NCBI GenBank assembly: GCA_937926325.1 | Contig: CALAZQ010000271.1 | Span: 1-11,509, forward strand | Source: an uncultured Planctomycetaceae bacterium | GTDB taxonomy: Bacteria > Planctomycetota > Planctomycetia > Pirellulales > UBA1268 | Direction: 5' to 3' | DNA length: 11,509 nt | Shown: one piece after another, positions 1 to 7,183 of the stretch | Layout of the letters: the number at the start of each line of letters is the position of its first letter | Position numbering within the stretch: position 1 is the stretch's first letter | The notes under the pieces: model-generated | Seen by the model: only the letters and a program-made list of their open reading frames with translations | What the model was told of the DNA's origin: nothing | The model's database searches: none | Program-made: the position numbers and the translations under genes

Positions 1-105
1 GGCGAAGCAGCCAGATTTGCAGATCTGGCGATGGAGCCGGACGCAGCCGGAGGGCAAATGAGCCGCTCGAAGCCAGGTACTGAGTTTTCAGACAGAGCCT
101 AGAAT
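1..105. other. Left edge, no gene recognised
   Basis: Plus frame 1 is open from the first base to a TAG at 100-102 (33 codons) and could be the tail of a gene lying to the left, but its residues match nothing I recognise and the codons do not decide it. A small inverted repeat (GCCAGAT at 10-16, ATCTGGC at 23-29) lies inside it. The stretch is also the 3' flank of the minus-strand PAP2 gene, whose stop is at 106-108. No T-run follows the hairpin on either strand. Confidence 0.3.
10..29. repeat. Small hairpin, 7-bp stem
   Basis: GCCAGAT (10-16) and ATCTGGC (23-29) are perfect inverted copies around a 6-base loop. It lies about 80 bases past the stop of the minus-strand PAP2 gene and could act in 3'-end formation, but it lacks the T-tract of an intrinsic terminator. 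A chance occurrence is possible. Confidence 0.35.
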
Positions 106-864
106 TCAGCCGAAGCCCGTTGCCGGGGAAACTGGCCGCTCGGCCGGGCGTTCGGTGGGCGACCGTTCGCGGCCCAGCACGATGGTCGCCCCAACCACGC
201 CGATGGCCGCCCCCAGACAGGCGTCGCTGGGGTAATGGGCCGACGAGGCGAGCCGTTGCAGGCAGGCACTGGTCGCCAGCAGCAGAAAAAACCAGCGGCC
301 CCGCCGGTATTTCCAGATCAAAACGCTGGCCAGCGCCGCCGCTGTCGCGGAGTGGCCCGAGGGAAAGCTGTGGAGATCACTGCCTCCACCGGCCCCCTCA
401 GCCAACAGTGACCGGCCGAACGTGTCAAAGACACTCACCGCCTGGGAAAGGTCGGCTGCCCGCGGTCTGACCCGGTCAATCAGTTGCTTTAGCAAGAGCA
501 CGGTAAGCGGGCCGGCCAGCAGTCCCCCTAGCATCCGGGCGGCATGCCGGCGGTCGGCCGTTGGCTGAAAGGTGGGCCAGCGGATGGCTGGCCAGGTCAG
601 TGCCGGAAACCGGAGGGAGCCGTCGAGGGCAAACACGCCGAGCATGATCATTGCCACACCGATGCCGTGCCCAAAAACCTCCGCGAAATTCAGGTAGCGG
701 CTTACCTCTTTTGGCAGCCGGTGGTCGCGGAACCACTCAGCCACCGGCAGATCGACCGCCAGGGCCAGCAGGCCAGCCGCGGCAAGCCCCCCGGCAACCA
801 GCAGCCGTGCGGCGCCGCGAGAGTGGCTCAACGCTGTCTTTGGCGATGTTCGCTCAATCGTCAT
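106..864 (-). CDS. PAP2-family membrane phosphatase
   Basis: A 252-residue integral membrane protein of the PAP2 (type 2 phosphatidic acid phosphatase) superfamily. All three signature blocks are visible: K126-x6-R133-P134, the PSGH motif at 168-171 followed by S172, and R204-x5-H210-x3-D214, whose His is the expected phospho-acceptor with H171 as the acid. The usual SR of the third block is QR here. Hydrophobic stretches near residues 20-40, 63-82, 110-126, 190-202 and 215-230 fit the six-helix bundle; the C-terminal 20 residues are polar and Pro/Arg rich. Bacterial relatives dephosphorylate undecaprenyl pyrophosphate or phosphatidate-type lipids, and the substrate cannot be read from sequence. 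It starts with ATG at 862-864 without a good Shine-Dalgarno and lies 112 bases downstream of comM on the same strand, so co-transcription is possible but not shown. Confidence 0.9.
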   Translation of the reverse strand: MTIERTSPKTALSHSRGAARLLVAGGLAAAGLLALAVDLPVAEWFRDHRLPKEVSRYLNFAEVFGHGIGVAMIMLGVFALDGSLRFPALTWPAIRWPTFQPTADRRHAARMLGGLLAGPLTVLLLKQLIDRVRPRAADLSQAVSVFDTFGRSLLAEGAGGGSDLHSFPSGHSATAAALASVLIWKYRRGRWFFLLLATSACLQRLASSAHYPSDACLGAAIGVVGATIVLGRERSPTERPAERPVSPATGFG

Positions 865-907
865 GCTGTCTCATTCCACCGGTCCCAGTTCAGACGGAAG
901 CCGCGTG

Positions 908-958
908 AGCCAAACAGCGCACTGCTCCAGCCGGAGTCTGCCACGCCCTGGTTTGGCT
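908..958. repeat. Inverted repeat between comM and the PAP2 gene
   Basis: AGCCAAAC (908-915) is perfectly complementary to GTTTGGCT (951-958), with a smaller CTCC/GGAG stem inside the loop. It sits between the comM stop (977) and the PAP2 start (864). It could be a weak terminator or an attenuating or processing stem on the minus-strand transcript, but no U-tract follows it. Confidence 0.35.
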
Positions 959-976
959 TGTCGAGGCAACGCGGCG

Positions 977-2575
977 TCAGGTCCAGAGCTTGCGGTCGAG
1001 CAGCCGGTATTGGATCGCCTCACTAAGGTGGCCGCAGCTAATGGTTTCGGCCTCGTCGAGGTCGGCGATCGTGCGGGCAACTCGCAGGACTTTGTCGTGA
1101 GCCCGGGCTGAGAGGCCAAGGTCGCAGACCGCCGCCCGCAGCAGTTCCACCGCCGGGCCGTCCAGTGGGCAGCACGCTCGAATCTGCCGGCTGGTCATGC
1201 GGGCATTGCACCGCGGCGGCAGGGTGGGCTCGGAGCGGTGCCTACCTGATTTGTCTTTGGGTCCCACCGGTTCCTCAAGCCCGCCGGCGAACCGGGCTTG
1301 TTGCACCTGCCGGGCGGCAAGCACGCGTTGTCGCATCTCGGCGCTGCCGGTGCCTGCCCGACGGGCGGACAGCTCGCGGAAGGGAACCGCCGGCACCTCG
1401 AGATGAATGTCGATCCGGTCGAGCAGCGGGCCTGAGATCTTGCTCATGTATTTCTCAACCTGCGGGGCCGTGCACTGGCAGTCCCGGCGGGGATCTCCCC
1501 GATACCCGCACGGACAGGGATTGAAAGCTGCCACCAGCATGAAGGCCGCTGGGAAGCGGGTGGTCGAGCGGGCCCGGCTGATGGTCACGGTGCCATCCTC
1601 GAGCGGCTGCCGCAGCACCTCCAGGGTGCGACGGTTGAACTCGGGTAATTCATCAAGGAACAGCACGCCGTGATGCGCGAGGCTGATTTCGCCGGGCATC
1701 GGCACCGAGCGGCCACCCACCAGCCCCGCCTCGGAAATCGTATGGTGTGGCGCCCGAAAGGGGCGGGTTGCCAGCAGCGGTTGGCCTGCCGACAACAGCC
1801 CGAGGGCGCTGTAGATGCGAGTGGTCTCGATGCTTTCCGCGGTCGAGAGGGGCGGCAGGATGGTCGGGATGCGTTTGGCCAGCATCGTCTTGCCACCCCC
1901 CGGGGGCCCGAGCATGGCCACATTATGCCCGCCCGCCGCCGCCACCAGCAGGGCCCGCTTGGCCGCCTCCTGCCCGCGGACGTCGGCAAAGTCGATGTCG
2001 TAGCCAGCGAACCGATCAAACCATTCATCGACTCGCGCCGGTGCCCGTGGAATGTCGAGCTCGCCCGCAAAAAAGCCGACCGCCTCGCCGAGGTTGGCCA
2101 CCGGGATCACTTCAATCGATTCGACAACGGCGGCCTCGGTGGCACTTGCCGCCGGCACCACGACCCCCCGGAGGTTTTGCTGCCGAGCGGCCGTAATCGC
2201 CATCGACAACGCCCCGCGGGCGGGCCGGGTTGAGCCCTCCAGCGACAGTTCGCCGACGACGGCATAGTCGCGGAACCGCTCGGAGGAGAACTGCCCGCTG
2301 CCAGCCAGAATGCCCAGCGTGATGGGCAGGTCGAAGGTGGCCGCCTGCTTGGGCAGTTCGGCAGGGGCGAGGTTGACCACAATCCGGTCGTTCGGCCGGC
2401 TGAAGCCGCAGTTGACCATGGCCCGGGCGACCCGGTGGGTGCTTTCGCGGATGGCGGTGTCGGGCAGCCCGACCAACACCGTGGTCGGCAGGGCACCGGT
2501 CGAAACATCAACCTCAACATCGACGGGTACGGCCTCGACACCGAGCATCGAAAAGGTTTGCAGGCGGGCAAGCAT
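977..2575 (-). CDS. comM: ComM/YifB-family Mg-chelatase-like AAA+ ATPase
   Basis: A 532-residue protein of the ComM (YifB, Mg-chelatase-like) family. In well-studied bacteria ComM is a hexameric helicase that promotes branch migration during natural transformation. The N-terminal domain (about 1-175) has the family opening MLARLQTFSMLGVEAVPVDV and VGLPDTAIRES. The AAA+ core has Walker A GPPGGGKT (223-230), Walker B VLFLDE (304-309) and a probable arginine finger R387 in GPLLDRIDI. A cysteine cluster, CPCG (354-357) and CQC (366-368), fits the zinc-type motif of the family. The C-terminal lid domain ends with YRLLDRKLW. A polar insert of about 25 residues (roughly 430-455) makes it slightly longer than the usual 500-510. 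ATG at 2573-2575 is chosen over upstream codons because the family start is there and AGGAG lies 6 bases before it. It is divergent from the peptidase gene. Confidence 0.93.
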   Translation of the reverse strand: MLARLQTFSMLGVEAVPVDVEVDVSTGALPTTVLVGLPDTAIRESTHRVARAMVNCGFSRPNDRIVVNLAPAELPKQAATFDLPITLGILAGSGQFSSERFRDYAVVGELSLEGSTRPARGALSMAITAARQQNLRGVVVPAASATEAAVVESIEVIPVANLGEAVGFFAGELDIPRAPARVDEWFDRFAGYDIDFADVRGQEAAKRALLVAAAGGHNVAMLGPPGGGKTMLAKRIPTILPPLSTAESIETTRIYSALGLLSAGQPLLATRPFRAPHHTISEAGLVGGRSVPMPGEISLAHHGVLFLDELPEFNRRTLEVLRQPLEDGTVTISRARSTTRFPAAFMLVAAFNPCPCGYRGDPRRDCQCTAPQVEKYMSKISGPLLDRIDIHLEVPAVPFRELSARRAGTGSAEMRQRVLAARQVQQARFAGGLEEPVGPKDKSGRHRSEPTLPPRCNARMTSRQIRACCPLDGPAVELLRAAVCDLGLSARAHDKVLRVARTIADLDEAETISCGHLSEAIQYRLLDRKLWT

Positions 2576-2583
2576 GGGAATCT
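2576..2583 (-). promoter_or_regulatory. Shine-Dalgarno of comM
   Basis: On the minus strand the bases before the ATG read AGGAG-ATTCCC-ATG, a good ribosome binding site at 6-base spacing. It decides the start in favour of residue MLARL and against an in-frame upstream extension reaching 2662. Confidence 0.7.
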
Positions 2584-2651
2584 CCTGAGTTTGGGAGCGG
2601 GCAGTGGGGCTCAAATAGGCTGAGTGAACGGGCGAACAGCATTCGGGTTGC

Positions 2652-2681
2652 AGTCTGAACAAAACAACAGCTGTGTGTCAA
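2652..2681 (-). promoter_or_regulatory. Possible sigma-70-type promoter of comM
   Basis: The minus strand carries a perfect TTGACA (plus-strand TGTCAA at 2676-2681). The best -10 candidate at 18-base spacing is CAGACT (2652-2657), only three of six to consensus. Transcription from here would give a leader of about 70 bases before the ATG at 2575. The -35 match is seen; promoter function is inference and could be chance in the 212-base divergent gap. Confidence 0.3.
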
Positions 2682-2787
2682 GCGGCGGGTGCCGCCGTCG
2701 TCGGTGTTGCCGAACCCGGAGTAAGATGGGTCGGGATGCCCGTGGCCCAGATCGGCCCGCCACACCTGTGAAAGGACGCAGCAGAAA

Positions 2788-5505
2788 ATGGTTTTTCACC
2801 ACCCGCCGCTCGCTTCCCGCGGCAGTGCCTGCAGGCTGTTGGGCCTGGTACTCGTCGGCTGGTTCGTCGCCGGACGACTGCCGGCCGATGAGGGCATGTG
2901 GCTGTTCAATGACGTTCCGAGTGAACGGCTGGAGCAGGATCACGGCTTCACGCCGTCTGCTGGCTGGCTGGAACGGCTGCAGCAGGCGGCGGTACGGTTC
3001 AACAGCGGTGGTTCGGGGGCGTTCGTGTCGGCAGACGGTCTCGTGCTGACCAACCACCATGTCGCAGCAAGCAGTCTGCAGAAACTGTCGAGCCCCGACC
3101 GCAACCTGGCCCAGGACGGTTTTCTCGCCCGCTCGCAAGCCGAAGAAATTCCGTGCCTCGATCTTGAACTCAACGTGCTGGCATCGATCGAGGACGTGAC
3201 CCGGCAGGTCGTGGCGGCCGTTGCCGACGCGGCCGATGCAGTGACAGCCGCCCAGGCCCGGCGGGAGGTGCTGGCCGACATCGAGAAGCATTCACTCGAG
3301 GCAACGGGCCTGCGGAGTGACGTCGTCACGCTGTTTGGGGGCGGCCGCTACCACCTCTATCGGTTCCGTCGTTACACCGACATCCGGCTGGTCTTTGCCC
3401 CGGAGCGGCAGATCGCCTTCTTCGGCGGCGATGCCGACAACTTTGAATATCCGCGGCACTGTCTCGACATCTGCTTCTTCCGGGCCTACGAAGACGGCCA
3501 GCCGGTCGAGGTGAAGCATTTTTTGTCCTGGGCCGACCGGGACGTCGCCGCCGGTGATCTCATCTTCGTGGCGGGCCATCCCGGCCACACCGACCGGGCC
3601 AAGACGATGGCCGAGGTGACCGCCATGCGGGATCGGCAGTTGCCCTTCGCCCTTGAGTGGCTCAACCGCCGTGAGGTGTTGCTGCGGGCCTATGCCGAAG
3701 AGGGCAGGGTGGAGGCCCAGCAGGCGATGCACGATTTGTTCGGTGTGCAGAACAGCCGCAAGGCCCGGGGGGGGCTGCTCGCGGCCCTGTTGCGGCCTGC
3801 GGTCATCAGCCAGCGGGAGGCGGCCGAAGAGCAGCTGCGGGCAGCCTGGCAGGGGAAGGCAGACGACTCTCCCTGGGCCCGGGTCGCCGCTGCCCAGCAG
3901 GCCATCGACGCGGTTGCCCTTCGCTACAACCTACTGGAGCGAGGAATGGCCTTTCGCTCACGGTTCTTCAGCCATGCCCGCACGCTGCTCAGGGCGGCAG
4001 CCGAGGCGGCCAAGCCCGACGGGCAGCGGCTGCGGGAATATCGCGATGCTGCTCGCGCCTCACTGGAACTGCGGCTGTTTTCCGAGGAGCCGCTCGACGA
4101 TGCCTATGAGATTGCCAGCCTGACCGATTCGCTGACCTTCATGGCGACCAAACTCGGTTGCAGCGACCCGCTGGTGCAGCAGGTGCTGGCCGGGCAGGCA
4201 CCGGCTGAGCGGGCGGCTGCACTTGTTTCCGGGACAACCCTCGGCCGCCGCCGCGATGCCGTCAACGGCCGGCCGGCCGACCGCCGGCGGCAGTTGTACG
4301 AAGGCGGGGCGGCGGCCATCGCTGCCAGCGACGACACCATGCTGGCGTTGGCGGGATTGGTTGATGATGAATCGCGGCGGCTCCGGCTGATTGTTGAGGA
4401 GGCGAGTGAAACCAAGAAACAGGCCCATGCCGAACTGATGCAGCTGCGGCTGCGGACCGCGACTGGGCCGATCTATCCAGACGCCACCTTTACCTTGCGG
4501 CTGGCATACGGCACGGTGCGGGGTGTTGGCGGCCCGCAGGCCGGGAGCTCACGTCCCTGGACCACGCTGGCCGACCTCTACGCAAAGGTCGATCGTGAAC
4601 AAGGGAGGCCCCCGTTTGGGCTTCCCGAGTCCTGGCTGGCGGCCCGCGAGCGGCTGACTCGTTCGGAAAAGCTCGCGGCCACACCGCTGAATTTTCTCTC
4701 GACGGCAGACATCATCGGCGGCAACTCCGGCAGTCCGGTGGTCAATCGGCAGGGACAACTCGTCGGCGTCATCTTTGACGGCAACGAAGATTCGTTGGTG
4801 CTCGACATCGCCTACGATGCCGCTCGGGCCCGGGCCATTGCAGTCTCGGCCGGCGGGATCGCGGCAGCCCTGAAAGAGGTCTACAGGGCTGACAGTCTGC
4901 TGGCGGAACTTGGCCTTGCGGGCAGCGAGTGGACTTCCCTGTTTGACGGCAAGACCCTCGGTGGCTGGAAGTCGAGCGGCTTCGGCACCGACGGTCCCAT
5001 CGAAGTCGAGGCGGGGGCGATCAGCATCGGCATGGGCGATCCACTCAGCGGCATCACCTGGCAGCGGAAGTTTCCGACCGACCGCTATGAGATTGCCCTC
5101 GAGGCCCAGCGAGCCGACGGTTTTGATTTTTTCTGCGGGCTGACCTTTCCCGTCGGCGCTGACTGCTGCAGCCTGATCCTCGGCGGCTGGGGCGGGGGAC
5201 TGATCGGCCTGTCGTCGATTGACGGCGCGGATGCCTCCGAAAATGACACCACGCAATACCAGGAGTTCGAGACGGGCCGCTGGTATGATGTGCGGGTGCG
5301 GGTCGAGCCCGAGGCGATTACCTGCCTGCTCGACGGGAAGGAGATCATCTCGCAGCCGCGGGCCGACCGCGAGATTTCGGTCCGGGCCGAAATGTTTCTC
5401 TGCAAGCCACTCGGGGTGGCGACCTATGCCACAGCCAGCCGCCTGCGGAACCTGAGATATCGGCGGCTCGATGCGGTGGCAGACGACCAGCCAGACGATG
5501 AGTAA
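2788..5505 (+). CDS. Secreted S46 dipeptidyl-peptidase with C-terminal DUF1080 domain
   Basis: A 905-residue exported two-domain protein. Residues 1-33 form a signal peptide: arginines at 11 and 16, a hydrophobic core at about 17-28, and probable cleavage after LPA at 33. Residues about 34-705 are a full-length peptidase S46 (DPP7/DPP11 family) domain, a serine exopeptidase family that removes N-terminal dipeptides. The triad is visible as LTNHHV (H90/H91, the second expected), D227 in YPRHCLD, and S647 in GGNSGSPV. N218 and F219 occupy the places of the Asn/Trp pair that binds the substrate N-terminus. G665 in FDGN sits at Ser+18, the S1 position that is Gly in DPP7-like and Arg in DPP11-like enzymes, which suggests hydrophobic P1 preference. 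From W715 (EWTSLFDGKTLGGW) to about 893 follows a DUF1080/3-keto-disaccharide hydrolase-type beta-sandwich, common in planctomycete secreted proteins. AAAGGA at 2771-2776 is a distant ribosome binding site. The end overlaps the next gene. Confidence 0.9.
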   Translation: MVFHHPPLASRGSACRLLGLVLVGWFVAGRLPADEGMWLFNDVPSERLEQDHGFTPSAGWLERLQQAAVRFNSGGSGAFVSADGLVLTNHHVAASSLQKLSSPDRNLAQDGFLARSQAEEIPCLDLELNVLASIEDVTRQVVAAVADAADAVTAAQARREVLADIEKHSLEATGLRSDVVTLFGGGRYHLYRFRRYTDIRLVFAPERQIAFFGGDADNFEYPRHCLDICFFRAYEDGQPVEVKHFLSWADRDVAAGDLIFVAGHPGHTDRAKTMAEVTAMRDRQLPFALEWLNRREVLLRAYAEEGRVEAQQAMHDLFGVQNSRKARGGLLAALLRPAVISQREAAEEQLRAAWQGKADDSPWARVAAAQQAIDAVALRYNLLERGMAFRSRFFSHARTLLRAAAEAAKPDGQRLREYRDAARASLELRLFSEEPLDDAYEIASLTDSLTFMATKLGCSDPLVQQVLAGQAPAERAAALVSGTTLGRRRDAVNGRPADRRRQLYEGGAAAIAASDDTMLALAGLVDDESRRLRLIVEEASETKKQAHAELMQLRLRTATGPIYPDATFTLRLAYGTVRGVGGPQAGSSRPWTTLADLYAKVDREQGRPPFGLPESWLAARERLTRSEKLAATPLNFLSTADIIGGNSGSPVVNRQGQLVGVIFDGNEDSLVLDIAYDAARARAIAVSAGGIAAALKEVYRADSLLAELGLAGSEWTSLFDGKTLGGWKSSGFGTDGPIEVEAGAISIGMGDPLSGITWQRKFPTDRYEIALEAQRADGFDFFCGLTFPVGADCCSLILGGWGGGLIGLSSIDGADASENDTTQYQEFETGRWYDVRVRVEPEAITCLLDGKEIISQPRADREISVRAEMFLCKPLGVATYATASRLRNLRYRRLDAVADDQPDDE

Positions 5506-6184
5506 CTCGGACAAACGACGCGGCCGAATGGCTGCCGAAGCCGCCCGTCGTCTCGCACGGGGCGGTGATATGAAACGGGCCCGGGTGGCCGCGGCGCGGC
5601 GAATCGGCCGTGGCTGGGTGCCCGAGCACGAACTGCCATCAGCCGCCGCTATCGGCCGCGAGCTGGCCCGGCAACGGCTGACGGCAGAACCCGACCGCAC
5701 CGGCGGGCATGCGGCGCTGATCGGCGACCACTACGACGCGCTGGCCAGCTTTCTGCGGCCACTGGCGGCGGTGAGACTCGATCCCAGGCAGCATCATGCC
5801 GTCACACTGCTCGACGCCAGCCTGCTGGCTTTTGCCCACGTCGAAGGCCAGCGGCCCTACGACGAAGAGCTGCTCACCGCCGCGCTGGTGGCCGAGGCCG
5901 GGCAGCTCTTTGATCGTCGCGACCCCGTCAGGGCGACCCTGGGAGCGGCAGCGATGTTCCTCACCGAACGAACGACATGGCTGATTGAGAACCGGGACGC
6001 TGCAAGAAGCTATTGCGGCCAGAGCCTCGGCCAGCGTGGTCGCCAGCGGCTGGCAGCCCACCCAGACTTCGACGCCGTGTTACTTCTGGTCGAGGCGTTC
6101 TCTGAGCCCGCCCAAACCGGTCAGCCCGAGCGTTCGCTCGAGGACGCGATCGCGGTGCTGCGGCAGCTGGCGGCCAGCTGTTGA
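5498..6184 (+). CDS. Probable degenerate HD-domain protein, function unknown
   Basis: A soluble 228-residue protein with no signal peptide or membrane segment. Its ATG lies inside the peptidase gene (ATGAGTAA, 8-base overlap) without its own Shine-Dalgarno, which points to translational coupling; a start at 5471 is possible but leaves an unlikely overlap. The N-terminal part (RMAAEAARRLARGGDMKRAR and following, RRIGRGW, ELPS, about 10-50) resembles a helical segment I recall at the start of planctomycete proteins with nucleotidyltransferase or HD domains. Residues about 90-205 (RLDP, RPYDEELLTAAL, LTERTTWLIE, DFDAVLLL) resemble an HD phosphohydrolase fold. However, the expected first His is A107, the expected HD pair is A132-E133, the later His pair is N165-R166 and the last Asp is about F201. 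If that alignment is right, it is a metal-free pseudoenzyme. The family assignment rests on recalled patterns and is uncertain; the ORF itself is well supported. Confidence 0.75.
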   Translation: MSNSDKRRGRMAAEAARRLARGGDMKRARVAAARRIGRGWVPEHELPSAAAIGRELARQRLTAEPDRTGGHAALIGDHYDALASFLRPLAAVRLDPRQHHAVTLLDASLLAFAHVEGQRPYDEELLTAALVAEAGQLFDRRDPVRATLGAAAMFLTERTTWLIENRDAARSYCGQSLGQRGRQRLAAHPDFDAVLLLVEAFSEPAQTGQPERSLEDAIAVLRQLAASC

Positions 6185-6210
6185 TCGGGACGTTGCCCGG
6201 CCTCCGCAAC

Positions 6211-6235
6211 CAGCCGCCCCCTACTCGGGCGGCTG
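6211..6235. terminator. GC-rich hairpin between convergent genes
   Basis: CAGCCGCCC (6211-6219) and GGGCGGCTG (6227-6235) form a perfect 9-bp stem with a 7-base loop. It lies 27 bases after the plus-strand stop (6182-6184) and overlaps the last codons and TAG (6221-6223) of the minus-strand sigma gene. Its place between two tail-to-tail genes fits a bidirectional 3'-end structure. No T-run follows on either strand, so it is not a classical intrinsic terminator, and the overlap with coding sequence may explain part of the symmetry. Confidence 0.45.
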
Positions 6236-6835
6236 ATCACCGAGAGCCGCTTTGACCCCTTCGCGAGCCTCGCGCCAGCGGGACTTCACGGTGCGAACAG
6301 AGCAGCCGAGCAGATTCGCAATCGACTGCTGATCGGCGCCGAGGTACCAGACCAGTTGAAAGACCTCCCGCTGTTCCGTCGGCAGCCCGTTGATGGCTTC
6401 GTGAAAGAGGCTCCAGCGGTCGATCGAGGTGCCCGAATCGGCGGGCGTGGCAGCGGGGTGGCGGCTGCTTGACTGATCCTCCAGCGGCAGCACGCCAGTG
6501 GCATGGTTCCCGCCGAATGACATCGGCCCGGAATGGTGCCGGGCCAGATCGATCAGTTCGCGGTGAATCTGGGTGGCCGCCAGGGCCATGACGTCGCGGG
6601 GCGACTCGATTGAGACCTCCCCCAGGCAGCGGTAGAGCCGCAGGGCGGCGTTCTGAAAGACATCGTCGGTGTCTTCCCAGCGTCGGACGCCGGGGAACCG
6701 GTTGAGCATCCGGTGGGCCAGCAGCCGGAGCCGCTCACTACAGAGTTCAATGATGCGGCCCCGGGCCGAGTCGTCTCCTGCGGCGAGATTCCGCAGACAG
6801 TCCGCGACTGTCGGAGGAAGCGGCGGATCGTCCAT
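6221..6835 (-). CDS. ECF-type RNA polymerase sigma factor
   Basis: A 204-residue cytoplasmic sigma factor of the extracytoplasmic-function type, with region 2 and region 4 only. The region 2 core is visible as RWEDTDDVFQNAALRLYRCL (52-71); the aromatic/acidic DDVFQ block is the core-polymerase and -10 contact segment. Region 4 is visible as LPTEQREVFQLVWYLGADQQ (151-170) followed by the helix-turn-helix SIANLLGCSVRTVKSRWREA (171-190) that would read the -35. The 50-residue linker between them (about 100-148) is polar, as in planctomycete ECFs. ATG at 6833-6835 is chosen because region 2 begins soon after it; the open frame runs upstream to 7015 but that part has no sigma-like features. No Shine-Dalgarno is evident. 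No ZAS-type anti-sigma gene adjoins it; instead a small ORF and a Ser/Thr kinase lie divergently, which suggests control by phosphorylation (inference). Confidence 0.9.
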   Translation of the reverse strand: MDDPPLPPTVADCLRNLAAGDDSARGRIIELCSERLRLLAHRMLNRFPGVRRWEDTDDVFQNAALRLYRCLGEVSIESPRDVMALAATQIHRELIDLARHHSGPMSFGGNHATGVLPLEDQSSSRHPAATPADSGTSIDRWSLFHEAINGLPTEQREVFQLVWYLGADQQSIANLLGCSVRTVKSRWREAREGVKAALGDQPPE

Positions 6836-7183
6836 GGTGCTGCTGATCTGAGATGCGTTTTGCGTCGCCTGCCCGAACGCCGAGCCTATCAGATCGGGGG
6901 GGTGACGCGACTGCAGGTGCTCTGACTCCCCCTCAGGTGGGCACGTCAGAAAAATTTTGCCCCTCACCGCGTGCTCTTTCGCTTTTGTTTGTAGCGGGCA
7001 GATGCCCCCAGCCACGGCAGCCTCAGGGGGCGAATCGGCCCGCTGCCGACACGATCAGAAGCGTTCATTCCCGGATGGTTGTTCATGTATTTCCGCTCGT
7101 CACCCGCTGACTCCCGAATCCAAACCTGCGGGCAGGATTGTCGCGATCAAAAATCCGCAGTGACAGCCAACTGGGAGACGGTG
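6836..7183. promoter_or_regulatory. Divergent intergenic region, sigma factor / kinase side
   Basis: This 348-base gap must hold the promoters for the leftward sigma gene and the rightward ORF-kinase unit. I could not find a convincing -35/-10 pair on either strand. Visible features are an AT-rich palindrome AAAATTTT at 6951-6958, a 7-base direct repeat CCTCAGG at 6931-6937 and 7021-7027, and a weak inverted repeat GCCCCC (7004-7009) / GGGGGC (7026-7031). Base composition is less GC-rich around 6945-6990 than in the flanking genes, which fits a control region. Open frames through it look non-coding. Confidence 0.45.

Noticed and set aside
2576..2662. N-terminal extension of comM by 29 residues
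   Set aside because: The frame is open, but the family start and an AGGAG site both sit at 2575, and the extra residues are unlike any ComM N-terminus.
2699..2727. Promoter for the peptidase gene with TAAGAT at 2722-2727 as -10
   Set aside because: No acceptable -35 hexamer lies 16-18 bases upstream, so I could not support it.
2611..3291. 226-codon minus-strand open frame across the comM/peptidase gap
   Set aside because: It overlaps the N-terminal coding part of the peptidase in antisense and has no recognisable motifs.
5471..5497. Upstream ATG for the HD-like gene
   Set aside because: It would give a 35-base overlap with the peptidase and no ribosome binding site; the ATG at 5498 gives the compact ATGAGTAA overlap.
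4549..5700. 383-codon open frame on the minus strand
   Set aside because: It is antisense to the peptidase gene; long antisense frames are expected in GC-rich DNA and this one shows no domain motifs.
6836..7015. N-terminal extension of the sigma factor by 60 residues
   Set aside because: The extra residues show no sigma-like features and occupy the divergent control region; region 2 starts normally after the ATG at 6835.
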